Assembly (NCBI GenBank): GCA_964384675.1 | Contig: CAYLNK010000075.1 | Span: forward strand, 1 to 22,263 | Direction: 5' to 3' | DNA length: 22,263 bases | Source: CAYLNK01 sp964384675 | GTDB taxonomy: Bacteria; Acidobacteriota; Thermoanaerobaculia; UBA5066 | Shown here: piece after piece, positions 13,813-22,263 of the stretch | Layout of the letters: each line of letters begins with the position of its first letter | How positions within the stretch are numbered: position 1 is the stretch's first letter | Translations under genes and position numbers: made by a program | Notes under the pieces: model-generated | Told to the model about the DNA's origin: nothing | What the model saw: only the letters and a program-made list of their open reading frames with translations | Database searches by the model: none

Positions 13813-16800
13813 CTACTCCGGCTTCCAGCGCGGGACGCGCCCCGGCGTCCACGGCGCGCCGGCGGTCTCGGCCCGCTCCTCGAGCCCCTTCAGGTCCTTC
13901 TCGACCAGGGTCTGGAGCTTGCCGAGCGCGTCCTGGAAGAGCGCCCCGGCCAGGTCGGCCTGCTGGCGATGCGTTCCGGTGGGACCGGTGGTGGCTTCCC
14001 AGCATCCCTCCACCACCTGGTTGACGCGCTCGGTGATCGACGGCGCGGCGGGTTCGTTGTACTTCCGCGCCACCGGGTCGCCGGTCATCGCGGTCTTCAG
14101 GTCGGCGAGGCGAGACTGGATGGCGCGCGCCTCGTCGAGGAGCTTCAGGTCGGCGCCGGGCGCGTCGACGAGCGCCTTCTTCAGGTGATCGAGCCGGGTC
14201 TGCGCCTCCTTCACGGTCTCGTTCGCGCCCAGCACGGCCCTCTGGAGCCGCGCCGCCTTGCGCTGGAATGCCAGGATCTCGCCGCGCTTCGCCGCCGGGA
14301 CGTCGACGAGGCCCAGGGGCTCGGCCGTGAACGTCTGCGGCTCGCCGAGCGTGGTCAGCACGCCGTCCACGCGCCTGGCGAGAGACACCGTGTACGTGCC
14401 CGGCACCGCCATCGGCCCCTCGGGCGGGTTCGCGAACGGGTTCTCCTCGGCCGGCGGCTTCAGCTCCGTCGGGTTCGCGGGAGGGAACCTCAGGTTCCAG
14501 GCGATGCGCTGCATCCCCTTGCCCGTCGGACCGGCGAGCCGGCGCACCACCTTCCCCTCGGAGTCGGTGACCGTGAGGATCACGGACGGGTCTTCCTCAC
14601 GCCCCTCCGCCCGGAGGTCGTCCCACGACGGATAGGCGACGTCGCCCCCCTTGTCGGCGATCTTCTTCTCCGCCTCCTGCCGCGCCTTCTTCCTCGTCTT
14701 CAGCTCGTCCTTCAGGTGATACGTGAAGACGGCCCCGAACGGCGGGTTGGGTGCCGAGAAGAAGCCCTCCCCCTGGAAGGCCTTCTCGCGGCCGCCGAGC
14801 GGCTCGGCCGGGACGAACATCCACGCCTTCTTCACGGGGAAGAGCGTGGCCTCCTTCTCGAGGAGCTCGGCCGTCGCCTTGCGTACCGGCGTGAGGTCGT
14901 CCAGGACGTAGAAGCCGCGCCCGAACGTGGCGAGGACCAGGTCCCCCTCGCGCGCCTGGATCGCGAGGTCGCGTACCTGGATGGGCGGGAGGCCGCCCTT
15001 GAGCTGGACCCACCGCTTGCCGTCGTCGGGACTGAAGAAGACACCGAACTCGGTGCCCACGTAGAGGAGGCCGGCGCGGGTCGGGTCCTCGGCCACGCAG
15101 TACGCCGTGCCGCGCTCGGGGAGGTCGCCCGAGATCGAGGCCCACGTCCTGCCGCGGTCGGCCGACTTCAGGACGTATGGCTTGAAGCTCCCTTTCTGGT
15201 GGTCGTCGAAGGTCGCGTAGATCACGTCGGCGGAGAAGGCCGACGGCTCCACGTCGTTCACCAGGGTGCCCGCTGGGACGCCCGGGAACGCGTCCACCTT
15301 GCGCCATCCCTTGCCGCCGTCCTCGGTGATCTGGATCAGCCCGTCGTCCGTGCCGGCGACGAGGAGCCCCTCCGCGAGCGGCGACTCCGCGAGCGCCACG
15401 ATGCTGCCGTAGAACGACGTCGACGCGTTCTTGGCGACCGTGTCGACGCTCCAGACGCGGCCCATCACCTTCAGCTTGTTCCGGTCCACCTTCGCGGTGA
15501 GGTCCCCGCTGATCGCGACCCAGGAATCGCCCCGGTCGTCGCTCCGGAAGACCTGCTGGCCGGCCACGTAGAGGCGGGTGTGCGCGTGCGGGCTGATGAC
15601 CAGCGGCGTGTCCCAGTTCAGCTTGATCGCCGGCTCGTCCTTGCCCGGCTGCGGCTGGATGTCGACCCTCTCCCCGGTCCGCCGGTCGAAGCGGACCAGG
15701 CCGCCGTGCTGGCTCTCGGCGTACACGGTATTCGGGTCCTTCGGGTCGGCACGCGTGACGAAGCCGTCGCCCCCCTGGGTGACGAACCAGTCGGCGTTCA
15801 CGATGCCGCTGGCGTTGCGGGTGCGGGACGGCCCGCAGAGGCTGTTGTTGTCCTGGGTCCCGCCGCAGACGTTGTAGAACGGGAGCGACTCGTCGACGGA
15901 GACCCGGTAGAACTGGGTGACGTTCAGGTTGGCCTTGAAGTGCCACGTCGCGGCGCGGTCCCAGCTCTCGTACATCCCGCCGTCGTTGCCGTTCACGAGG
16001 TGATCGGAGTCCTCCGGGTCGATCCAGAGCGCGTGGTTGTCGACGTGCTTGTACTTCTCACCGGCCCGGCGGAACGTCTTGCCGGCGTCGTCGCTCACCA
16101 TCAGAAACGTGTCGAGCGAGTAGACGCGCTCGGGCCGCTGCGGGTCGACGACCAGCTCCTGGTAGTACTGCGGGCTCGACGAAAGGTGGTCGCCCCGCCG
16201 CTCCCAGGTCCAGCCGAAGTCGGTGGAGCGGTAGACGCCCTTGTCCTTGGCGCCGCTCGCCTCCACGATGGCGTACACGACGTCCGGCTGTGACGGGGCG
16301 ACGGCGAGCCCGATCCGACCCAGGTCCCCCTTCGGAAGGCCCTTCTCGATCTTCTTCCAGGTGGCGCCCGCGTCCGTCGACTTGTGGATCGCCGACTCCG
16401 GGCCGCCGTCGATGAGGGTCCAGACGTGCCGCCGCCTCTGGTACGAGGTGGCCAGGACGACGTCGGGGTTGCGCGGATCGAGCCACACCTCGTTGACGCC
16501 GGTGTCGTCCGAGATCTTCAGCACCTGCCTCCACGTCTTGCCGCCGTCGGCGGTGCGGTAGAGGCCGCGCTCGCCGCCGGAGGCCCAGAGCGGCCCCTGC
16601 GCGGCGACCCAGACGACCTTCGAATCGCGCGGGTCGACGACGATCCGCCCGATGTGCTCGGACGTCTTCAGCCCCATCGCCTCCCAGCTCTTGCCGCCGT
16701 CGACGGAGCGGTAGACGCCGTCTCCGTAGGCCACGCTGCGCTGGCTGTTGTTCTCGCCGGTCCCGACCCAGATCGTCAGCGGGTCCTTCGGGTCGAGAGT

Positions 16801-17148
16801 GAGGCAGCCGATGGAGTACGACGTCTGCCCGTCGAAGAGCGGGGTCCAGCTCGTGCCCGCGTTCGTCGTCTTCCAGACGCCGCCCGACGCGACCGCGACG
16901 TACCACGTGGCCGGGCGGCCCGGCACCACGGCGAAGTCCGCGATGCGCCCTTCGGTGACGGCGGGTCCGATCGGCCGGAAGGCCAGCCCCGAGAACGAGT
17001 CGGCGGACCACGGCCCCTTCTTCTCGGTCTTGTCGGCCTTGTCCGCCTTCTCGGCGGCCGGCTTCTCCGGCTTCTTCGTTTCCGCGGCCTGGGCGGGGAT
17101 CGAGGCCGACAGGGCGGCCAGCGCGAGGACGGCGAACGGACGGTGCAT
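13813..17148 (-). CDS. Exported sortilin-like BNR/YVTN beta-propeller protein
   Basis: 1111 aa with a signal peptide (cleavage likely after AQA, about residue 22) and a lysine and alanine rich linker (23-45). Residues about 50-720 contain many BNR/Asp-box repeats of the SxDGGxxW type (for example SVDGGKSW, TADGGKTW, STDAGATW, SDDRGDSW, SADRGRTW), which build large VPS10/sortilin-like or exo-sialidase-like propellers. The C-terminal ~350 residues include a beta-sandwich-like region (SVILTVTDSEGKVVRRLAG, then PGTYTVSL) and a helical end. Close relatives are abundant in Acidobacteriota and Bacteroidota, usually annotated as glycosyl hydrolase or sortilin-like; an enzymatic role is not proven. 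GGAGGAG lies 3 nt before the ATG. It is a single-gene unit. Confidence 0.9.
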   Translation of the reverse strand: MHRPFAVLALAALSASIPAQAAETKKPEKPAAEKADKADKTEKKGPWSADSFSGLAFRPIGPAVTEGRIADFAVVPGRPATWYVAVASGGVWKTTNAGTSWTPLFDGQTSYSIGCLTLDPKDPLTIWVGTGENNSQRSVAYGDGVYRSVDGGKSWEAMGLKTSEHIGRIVVDPRDSKVVWVAAQGPLWASGGERGLYRTADGGKTWRQVLKISDDTGVNEVWLDPRNPDVVLATSYQRRRHVWTLIDGGPESAIHKSTDAGATWKKIEKGLPKGDLGRIGLAVAPSQPDVVYAIVEASGAKDKGVYRSTDFGWTWERRGDHLSSSPQYYQELVVDPQRPERVYSLDTFLMVSDDAGKTFRRAGEKYKHVDNHALWIDPEDSDHLVNGNDGGMYESWDRAATWHFKANLNVTQFYRVSVDESLPFYNVCGGTQDNNSLCGPSRTRNASGIVNADWFVTQGGDGFVTRADPKDPNTVYAESQHGGLVRFDRRTGERVDIQPQPGKDEPAIKLNWDTPLVISPHAHTRLYVAGQQVFRSDDRGDSWVAISGDLTAKVDRNKLKVMGRVWSVDTVAKNASTSFYGSIVALAESPLAEGLLVAGTDDGLIQITEDGGKGWRKVDAFPGVPAGTLVNDVEPSAFSADVIYATFDDHQKGSFKPYVLKSADRGRTWASISGDLPERGTAYCVAEDPTRAGLLYVGTEFGVFFSPDDGKRWVQLKGGLPPIQVRDLAIQAREGDLVLATFGRGFYVLDDLTPVRKATAELLEKEATLFPVKKAWMFVPAEPLGGREKAFQGEGFFSAPNPPFGAVFTYHLKDELKTRKKARQEAEKKIADKGGDVAYPSWDDLRAEGREEDPSVILTVTDSEGKVVRRLAGPTGKGMQRIAWNLRFPPANPTELKPPAEENPFANPPEGPMAVPGTYTVSLARRVDGVLTTLGEPQTFTAEPLGLVDVPAAKRGEILAFQRKAARLQRAVLGANETVKEAQTRLDHLKKALVDAPGADLKLLDEARAIQSRLADLKTAMTGDPVARKYNEPAAPSITERVNQVVEGCWEATTGPTGTHRQQADLAGALFQDALGKLQTLVEKDLKGLEERAETAGAPWTPGRVPRWKPE

Positions 17149-17259
17149 CGGCTCCTCCGGCGGCGGAGAGTAACGCCACCGGGGCGTCCCCGCCGCCCTC
17201 CTGGGACGGGGGGCCAGGATCGGGCCTCTCCGGGGACAAACCTATTGAAGGCTGGAGCC

Positions 17260-17283
17260 GGGCCGGCCACGGCCCCGGGAGGG
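17260..17283 (+). promoter_or_regulatory. Hairpin plus ribosome binding site ahead of the metallopeptidase gene
   Basis: GGGCCG-GCCA-CGGCCC (17260-17275) forms a 6-bp stem with a tetraloop, and the strong GGGAGGG site (17277-17283) follows at once, 3 nt before the ATG at 17287. The rest of the 138-bp divergent region 17149-17286 shows no convincing promoter boxes. Confidence 0.35.
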
Positions 17284-17286
17284 TCC

Positions 17287-19113
17287 ATGAAGCGTGTGCT
17301 CTCGTCCTACGTCACCTCGGCCCCGACGCGGCGGCCGCTCCGGATCTACGCGATCGACCCGATGTCGGGGAAGGCCCGATCCAACCGGGTCACCCTGGAC
17401 GTCCCCAACGAGCCGCCCCTCACGCCCGGTCCCGTCGGCGAGCGCCTCGAGGTGATCGACTACGACGGCGCGCACGGGCGCTTCTACCCGCCGGTCGATC
17501 TGAACGAGCCGTCGATCCTGATGCAGGGGGGCCTCGCGCCGACCGAGTCCGACCCGCGCTTCCACCAGCAGATGGTCTACGCCGTGGCGATGAAGACGCT
17601 GGAGAACTTCGACTTCGCCTTGGGCCGTCCGGTCAGCCTCCGGCGGGGCCGCTTCAAGCCGCGCCTGCGGCTCCTGCCTCACGCGTTCTACGGCGCGAAC
17701 GCCTTCTACGACCCCGACCTGCACGCCGTCCTGTTCGGCTACTTCCGGGCCGACGCGAAGGACCCCGGTCCGAACCTCCCGGGACAGATCGTCTTCACGT
17801 GCCTCTCGCACGACATCGTGGTGCACGAGATGACCCACGCCATCGTCCATCGCCTCAGGCACTACTTCCTGGAGCCGAGCAACCCGGACGTCCTCGCCTT
17901 CCACGAGGGCTTCGCCGACATCGTCGCCCTCTTCCAGCACTTCACCTACCGGGACCTCCTCCTCGAGGAGATCCAGCGGGTGCGCCTCGACATACGGCGC
18001 GAGAGCACCCTCGTGAAGCTGGCCCAGCAGTTCGGCCTGGCGACCGGGACGGGGCGCGCGCTCCGCTCCGCCCTCGGGACCGACGATCTCCGCCACGACG
18101 ACGCGATCCTCGAGCCGCACCGCCGTGGCTCGATCCTCGTGGCGGCGGTCTTCGACGCGTTCTACGCGCTCTTCGTCAGGCGGACCCGGGACCTGATCCG
18201 CATCGCGACCGGCGGCTCGGGCGAGCTGCCGACCGGAGACCTGCACCCCGACCTCGTCGGGCGGATCTCCGCCGAGGCCGCGGACACGGCCCAGACCACG
18301 CTCCTGATGTGCATCCGCGCGTTCGACTACCTGCCCCCCGTCGACATCACGTTCGGAGACTTCCTCCGGGCGCTGGTCACGGCCGACTGGGAGCTCTCCC
18401 CGCAGGACGACGTCGGGCGGCGGGCCGCATTCATCGAGGCGTTCCGCGCCCGCGGCCTCTACGCGACGGGCGTCGCCTCCCTCGCCGAGGAGTCCCTGGT
18501 CTGGGAGGACGACCCGGACGTCGAGCGGATCCCGATGACGGAGCAGGAGCTGCTGCTGGCCCTGATGTCCTCGGCGAACGCCGCCAGCCGACAGCCGACC
18601 AGCCCGAAGCGGCGGCAGAGCTCCGTTCCGGAGTCGGAGGAGTCCGAGGCCGCCGGAGAGGCCGGCATCAGCTCGAAGCTGGCGAGCGTGCTCCACCCCT
18701 GGGCCATGCGGAACCGCTCGGGTCTCAGGCTCGACCCGAACCGGGAGGTGGCCGTCCGGGGCTTCCACTTCGTCTACCGCGTGGCGCCGGACCGGCGGGT
18801 CAAGTTCGAGCTGATCTCCCAGTTCACGCAGCACGGGGACGACGACGACGCCCTGGGCGGCCTGCGGTTCCGCGGCGGCACCACCGTCGTGGCGAGCATG
18901 GACGGCACCGTCCGCTACGCGATCGCCAAGCCCCTGCCCTCCGCCGACCTCCCCGAGGTACGTCGCGAGGCGCTCGCCCGCCTCGAGCGTCAACGGCGCT
19001 ACGTCGCGGCGCTCGACCGGACGGACCTCATGCTCTCCTGCTCGAGCCAGCCTCCCCGCGAGGGACGCATGAAGGCGAGAGCGAGCTTCGCCGCCCTCCA
19101 CGGAGGTCTCTGA
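17287..19113 (+). CDS. Uncharacterised gluzincin-type zinc metallopeptidase
   Basis: 608 aa with no signal peptide or membrane segment, so probably cytoplasmic. The zinc site is HEMTH (H180, E181, H184) followed 22 residues later by E207 in FHEGFADIVALF, the thermolysin-like gluzincin pattern HExxH-x(22)-E. The N-terminal ~150 residues (PLRIYAIDPMSGKARSNRV, then ESDPRFHQQMVYAVAMKTLE) resemble the lead-in of such peptidases but I do not recognise the family. After the catalytic part comes a helical region, a Ser/Glu-rich low-complexity linker (about residues 435-460), and a C-terminal domain (about 470-608) without known motifs. ATG 17287 has GGGAGGG upstream; frame further upstream is antisense to the BNR gene. 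Its stop codon overlaps the next ATG (TGATG), so both proteins are translationally coupled. Confidence 0.85.
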   Translation: MKRVLSSYVTSAPTRRPLRIYAIDPMSGKARSNRVTLDVPNEPPLTPGPVGERLEVIDYDGAHGRFYPPVDLNEPSILMQGGLAPTESDPRFHQQMVYAVAMKTLENFDFALGRPVSLRRGRFKPRLRLLPHAFYGANAFYDPDLHAVLFGYFRADAKDPGPNLPGQIVFTCLSHDIVVHEMTHAIVHRLRHYFLEPSNPDVLAFHEGFADIVALFQHFTYRDLLLEEIQRVRLDIRRESTLVKLAQQFGLATGTGRALRSALGTDDLRHDDAILEPHRRGSILVAAVFDAFYALFVRRTRDLIRIATGGSGELPTGDLHPDLVGRISAEAADTAQTTLLMCIRAFDYLPPVDITFGDFLRALVTADWELSPQDDVGRRAAFIEAFRARGLYATGVASLAEESLVWEDDPDVERIPMTEQELLLALMSSANAASRQPTSPKRRQSSVPESEESEAAGEAGISSKLASVLHPWAMRNRSGLRLDPNREVAVRGFHFVYRVAPDRRVKFELISQFTQHGDDDDALGGLRFRGGTTVVASMDGTVRYAIAKPLPSADLPEVRREALARLERQRRYVAALDRTDLMLSCSSQPPREGRMKARASFAALHGGL

Positions 19114-20333
19114 TGACGCGCTCGGCGCTCGTGAAGATGTACAACGTCGGATTCGGCGACTGCTTCCTCGTGACGCTGCCGACCGATGGCGGCGAGAGGA
19201 CGGTCCTCTTCGACTGTGGCTCGATCAAGAGCGGCGGCCCGACGATGCCGGAGGTGGTCACCCGCCTGCTCACCGACGTCGGGACGAGGATCGACGTGGT
19301 CGTCTGTACCCACCGCCACAGGGACCACATCGCCGGCTTCGCCGACGATCGCTGGAAGGGGGTCGAGGTCGGCGAGGTGTGGATGCCGTGGACCGAAGAC
19401 CCGGACGACCCGGAGGCCACACGGATCCGGGACGCCCAGACCAGTCTCGCCCTGGCGCTCGAGACCAACGTCGCCGCCCGTCTCGCGGCGCCGGGTCTCT
19501 CCGCGGACCGGAGGGGTGAGCTCGAGCTGGCCCTCGACCTGGCGGTGAACGCCAAGCTCAACGACGCGGCCATGGAGACGCTGCATACGGGCTTCAGCAG
19601 CGGCCCCGACGCGCCGAGGCGCTTCCTCGCGGCGTTCGATCGGGACGGGAAGCCGACGGACCGGTACGAGACGCCGCTGCTCCCCGGAGTCACCGTTCAC
19701 GTGCTGGGACCCACCCGGGACGAGTCGATCATCCGGGACATGGACCCTCCGAAGGGGAAGGGCTACGTCCACCTCCTGCCGGTCGCCGCCGGACCGGGCG
19801 GGGCGCTCGCTCCCGCCGGGATCCCCGAGCCGTTCTCGGACGAGTGGTGGGCCGAGGGCCAGACGTCGGCGCTGTCGCCCGAGGAGATGGAGCGTATCGC
19901 CTCGTTCAGCGACGGCTTCGCGGGCGAGGTCGCGGCGGCGCTCGAGAGCGCCGTGAACGGCACCAGCCTGATGCTCGTCCTCGAGGTGGCCGGGAAGCTC
20001 CTCCTGTTCCCCGGCGACGCCCAGTGGGGAACGTGGGACGCCGCCATGGCGAGGCCGAAGGCCAGGAAGCTGCTGTCACGGGTCGGCTTCTACAAGGTCG
20101 GGCACCACGGCAGCCACAACGCCACACCCTCCGACTTCGTCGAGTCGATCCTCCCGCTCGACGTGCCGTCGATGATCTCGGTCTGTCCCTACGGCAAGTG
20201 GAAGGTCCCGCTACCGAAGCTGGTGACGGAGCTGAGCGCACGGGGGCCGGTCGTCCGGAGCGACAGGCCGGGAGAAGCCGCCTCTCCGTTCCGGGTCGTC
20301 GACGGCGTCGTCGAGCTGCCGATCCGGATCTAG
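19113..20333 (+). CDS. ComEC/Rec2-like metallo-beta-lactamase-fold hydrolase
   Basis: 406 aa, soluble, no signal peptide. The metal motif HRHRDH (H67, H69, D71, H72) is followed far downstream by FPGDAQWG (D302) and GHHGSHN (H331, H332), the motif set of the MBL domain of the DNA-uptake protein ComEC/Rec2 and of related stand-alone hydrolases. Between them lies a roughly 200-residue insertion with a helical, acidic part (ALALETNVAARL, and LELALDLAVNAKL), longer than in plain MBL enzymes. Family members cut phosphodiesters or other esters; a nuclease or phosphodiesterase is plausible. It is coupled to the metallopeptidase by a 1-nt stop/start overlap, so the two proteins probably act together. 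The stop codon lies 2 bp from that of the convergent SMP-30-like gene. Confidence 0.88.
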   Translation: MTRSALVKMYNVGFGDCFLVTLPTDGGERTVLFDCGSIKSGGPTMPEVVTRLLTDVGTRIDVVVCTHRHRDHIAGFADDRWKGVEVGEVWMPWTEDPDDPEATRIRDAQTSLALALETNVAARLAAPGLSADRRGELELALDLAVNAKLNDAAMETLHTGFSSGPDAPRRFLAAFDRDGKPTDRYETPLLPGVTVHVLGPTRDESIIRDMDPPKGKGYVHLLPVAAGPGGALAPAGIPEPFSDEWWAEGQTSALSPEEMERIASFSDGFAGEVAAALESAVNGTSLMLVLEVAGKLLLFPGDAQWGTWDAAMARPKARKLLSRVGFYKVGHHGSHNATPSDFVESILPLDVPSMISVCPYGKWKVPLPKLVTELSARGPVVRSDRPGEAASPFRVVDGVVELPIRI

Positions 20334-20335
20334 CC

Positions 20336-21598
20336 CTACAGGCCGAGTCTCAGGATCACCGTCGGCGAGACGGTCGCCGCGGGGAACGTCCCGGTCCTGG
20401 CGTCGAACTTCCCCCAGTGGCTGTCGGCCACGAGATGGAGGTCGTTCCCGACCACCACCCCGAGCGTCGGCTCGTCGAAGCGGGGGTCGTTCATCAGGAG
20501 CACCTCGGCCTTCTCGAGCGTGACGCCCCCCTTGCCGAGCGTGAGCCGCACCACGCGGTGCGGCGTGATCCCGTTCTGCACCGCGACGAGCGCGCCCCTG
20601 TGAAAGACGAGCCCGTCGACGCCGATCGTCGTCGAGCCGGCGGGCGCCGCCAGAGCCGTCACCTTCGCGGTGTCGAGGTCGACGGCGTGGATCGTCGTCG
20701 CCCAGTCGCTCACGTAGAGCCGCTTGCCGTCGGGCGAGAGCGCGAGCCCGTTGGGCGACCGGAGGAGCCCGGCGGGCACCAAGGTCTCGAGCGCCGTCGC
20801 GGACGGAGCGAGCCGGTAGACCTGCCCGCCCACGCTGTCGGAGAGGTAGACCTCCCCCTTCGGCGAGACGGTGACGTCGTTGAACGAGTGAGCGCCCCCG
20901 CCCGCCGGGGGCGTGAGGCGCCGCGTCTCCTTCCCGGTCGCCAGGTCGAACGCCACGAGCGCGGTCTTCCCCTCGAGCGACTTGTCGTAGCCGCTCATCT
21001 CGGGGAGCGCCGCCGTCGCCGCCCAGAGGAGCCGCCGCTCGGCGTCGACGGCCATCCCGAACACCCCGAGGTCGTGGGTCGCGAACGGCGTCACGGCGCC
21101 GGCCGCGGAGCGGCGCACGATCCGGTGACCGTGCACGCTCCCCACGAGGAAGCTCTTCGTGACCGGGTCGTACGCGATCCCCTCGGCGAGGTCGCGGTCC
21201 GGCAGCTCGAACGACACGGAGGCGCTGCCGGCCGGTTTCCTCAGCGCGGCCAGCCGCTCCTTGAGCGGTCCGAAGTCCGGCGACCGGCGGGCGGCCTCGA
21301 GGTCGGGGTCGGCCTCGGCCCCGAGGTCGACCTTCCACGACGCGAGCGTCTCGAGCGCGCCCAGCGCTCCCTTCGCGTCGCCGGTGAGCGAGCGGGCGCA
21401 CGCCACGTTGTAGAGCAGGCCCGGGTGGTCGGGTCGGAGCGCGCTCGCCTTCGACGCGTTCTCGAGGAACGCCGTCCAGTCCTTGGCCTTGTAGGCGATC
21501 GCCGCCTGGCGCCGGTAGGTGGTCACGTCGTCGGCGAGGGCCGGGACGGTGGTTCTCAGGACGAGCGACACGATCGCACCGCGCACGAGCAGTCTCAT
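20336..21598 (-). CDS. Exported TPR + SMP-30-like six-bladed beta-propeller protein
   Basis: 420 aa. A signal peptide (MRLLVRGAIVSLVLRTTVPALA) is followed by a TPR-like helical region (about residues 27-115, with YNVACARSLTGDAKGALGAL) and then a propeller of the SMP-30/gluconolactonase/NHL type (about 125-420): LAEGIAYDPVTKSFLVGS, HSFNDVTVSPKGEVYLSDS, SPNGLALSPDGKRLYVSD and TIGVDGLVFHRGALVAV are successive blades. SMP-30 proteins bind a divalent metal and hydrolyse lactones; the Glu/Asn/Asp metal positions appear partly conserved (EGIAYD, FNDVTV, DGLVF), but activity is uncertain. A GGAGG site lies only 2 nt before the ATG. It begins 9 nt after the upstream gene and is probably cotranscribed with it. 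Confidence 0.85.
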   Translation of the reverse strand: MRLLVRGAIVSLVLRTTVPALADDVTTYRRQAAIAYKAKDWTAFLENASKASALRPDHPGLLYNVACARSLTGDAKGALGALETLASWKVDLGAEADPDLEAARRSPDFGPLKERLAALRKPAGSASVSFELPDRDLAEGIAYDPVTKSFLVGSVHGHRIVRRSAAGAVTPFATHDLGVFGMAVDAERRLLWAATAALPEMSGYDKSLEGKTALVAFDLATGKETRRLTPPAGGGAHSFNDVTVSPKGEVYLSDSVGGQVYRLAPSATALETLVPAGLLRSPNGLALSPDGKRLYVSDWATTIHAVDLDTAKVTALAAPAGSTTIGVDGLVFHRGALVAVQNGITPHRVVRLTLGKGGVTLEKAEVLLMNDPRFDEPTLGVVVGNDLHLVADSHWGKFDARTGTFPAATVSPTVILRLGL

Positions 21599-21607
21599 GG
21601 CCTCCGC

Positions 21608-22263
21608 TTACGGCGAGACCGGCCCCCGGGTTTCCAACCCCTTGTTCGTCTGGGGTCCGGCCGCGCACCCGAGACGGGTCTCGGGGACGCTCACCGGGTA
21701 GGTTTCTGCCGACGTGGACGAAAGACGCGTCGGGTCGCTCAGGTCGTAGAGCGCGGCGAACGTGCCCGGACCTGCCGGGATCCGCTCGTGCCGCATCCCG
21801 ATCGCCGAGAGGTATCCCGTGAAGAGCGCGGTCTCCTTCAGGCCGGGCAGCGAGTGCGTCAGCACGATCCAGACCCGGCTCCGACCTCGGAAGGCGTCCA
21901 GCTCGCGGAGGTAGCCGCGCGGCTCGGGACGATGGCATCCGCCGAGGACGTACGTCCCCGGGGCAAAGCCGTTCCGGGGTCCATAGAAGGCCATCGCCTG
22001 GCCGGCCCCGTACGTGGCGTAGATCGCGTCACCGGGCGAAACCCGCGAGGCGAGCGTCTCGAGGAGAGGCCGCATCTCCTCCACCGAGTAGACCGGCGGC
22101 CGCCGGGCGAGGACCGCCGCGCCCGAGAGCGCCAGACCGAGGAGCGGCAGGGCCGCTATCGGCCACGGGCCTCCCCGGCGCGCGACGCCCCGCGCGACGA
22201 GGGCCGCCCCTTCCGCCTCGAGGAGGAGGAAGAGCGGGAGCGCGTACAGCACGAGCCTCCCCT
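21608..22263 (-). CDS. C-terminal part of a probable GT-C membrane glycosyltransferase (5' end outside window)
   Basis: About 218 codons are present. The visible part opens with GRLVLYALPLFLLLEAEGAALVARG and a second hydrophobic stretch (PWPIAALPLLGLALSGAAVLA), which look like the last two membrane segments of a PMT/ArnT-like glycosyltransferase (GT39 type), followed by a soluble outer domain (EEMRPLLETLASRVSPGDAIYATYGAG, and RVWIVLTHSL). GTG 22252 could be read as a start, but the reading frame continues upstream to the edge and the sequence looks internal, so I treat it as truncated by the window. Such enzymes move sugars from polyprenyl-phosphate carriers on the outer face of the membrane. 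The family call is tentative because the catalytic N-terminal half is not visible. Confidence 0.55.
   Translation of the reverse strand, partial: GRLVLYALPLFLLLEAEGAALVARGVARRGGPWPIAALPLLGLALSGAAVLARRPPVYSVEEMRPLLETLASRVSPGDAIYATYGAGQAMAFYGPRNGFAPGTYVLGGCHRPEPRGYLRELDAFRGRSRVWIVLTHSLPGLKETALFTGYLSAIGMRHERIPAGPGTFAALYDLSDPTRLSSTSAETYPVSVPETRLGCAAGPQTNKGLETRGPVSP

Noticed and set aside
11080..16293. A 1737-codon open frame on the plus strand
   Set aside because: It runs antisense through the alarmone synthetase, in another frame over the beta-lactamase gene, and antisense to the BNR propeller gene, all of which have clear domain motifs. The translation is low-complexity Arg/Ala/Gly/Val/Leu and contains no motifs; long shadow frames are expected at this GC content.
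17260..17275. Riboswitch-like leader before the metallopeptidase gene
   Set aside because: Only one short GC hairpin is present, without the conserved core of any known riboswitch class; listed only as a hairpin near the ribosome binding site.
16384..17286. Upstream extension of the metallopeptidase frame by about 300 codons
   Set aside because: It is antisense to the BNR propeller gene and its signal peptide; ATG 17287 has a strong ribosome binding site.
17287..20333. Naming the peptidase/MBL pair as a specific known defence system
   Set aside because: The domain pair does not match any system I can name with certainty, and no defence genes flank it; it is reported only as uncharacterised.
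1..22263. tRNA, rRNA, CRISPR array, insertion sequence or integration site
   Set aside because: I looked for tRNA-like cloverleaf ends, regularly spaced repeats, transposase motifs and flanking direct repeats and found none that I could support.

Overview
The window is about 22.3 kb of very GC-rich bacterial chromosome with densely packed genes in both orientations. I see no phage genes, insertion sequences, CRISPR arrays, tRNA or rRNA. The gene mix (a PknB-type Ser/Thr kinase with one membrane segment, a 1111-aa sortilin-like BNR/YVTN propeller protein, an M64 peptidase, a class A beta-lactamase-like protein, an FkbM methyltransferase) is typical of Acidobacteriota or other large-genome GC-rich phyla such as Myxococcota. 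That assignment is an inference from gene content only.

Layout. 1-2058 (minus): a DHH/DHHA1 phosphoesterase followed by a Ser/Thr kinase cut by the left edge. 2122-3441 (plus): a fused PAP2 + dual-specificity phosphatase membrane protein whose 3' end overlaps a minus-strand RmlD-type sugar-nucleotide reductase. 4315-7050 (plus): a TauE/SafE exporter, then a TetR regulator with a recognisable promoter and palindromic operator, an alpha/beta hydrolase and a small zinc-ribbon protein; the last three look like one operon. 7202-8098: an FkbM methyltransferase. 8172-9104 (minus): a LysM-like protein with an unknown glycine-rich C-terminus. 9246-10685 (plus): an M64 metallopeptidase. 10710-10945 (minus): the decayed remains of a vapBC toxin-antitoxin pair. 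10969-12498 (minus): a membrane-anchored RelA/SpoT-type alarmone synthetase with an extracytoplasmic region and a HAMP-like linker, divergent from a class A beta-lactamase-like gene. 13813-17148 (minus): the large BNR propeller protein, ending at a strong bidirectional hairpin. 17287-20333 (plus): a translationally coupled pair encoding an uncharacterised gluzincin-type metallopeptidase and a ComEC-like metallo-beta-lactamase-fold protein. 20336-22263 (minus): the C-terminus of a probable GT-C membrane glycosyltransferase and a TPR + SMP-30-like propeller lipoprotein/exported protein.

The most interesting items are the transmembrane (p)ppGpp synthetase with intact synthetase residues but no HD hydrolase, the coupled peptidase/MBL pair with no recognised function, the LysM-like orphan lacking a signal peptide, the vapBC fossil, and several genes without a Shine-Dalgarno sequence that carry a -10-like hexamer 6-7 nt before the start codon, suggesting leaderless transcripts.
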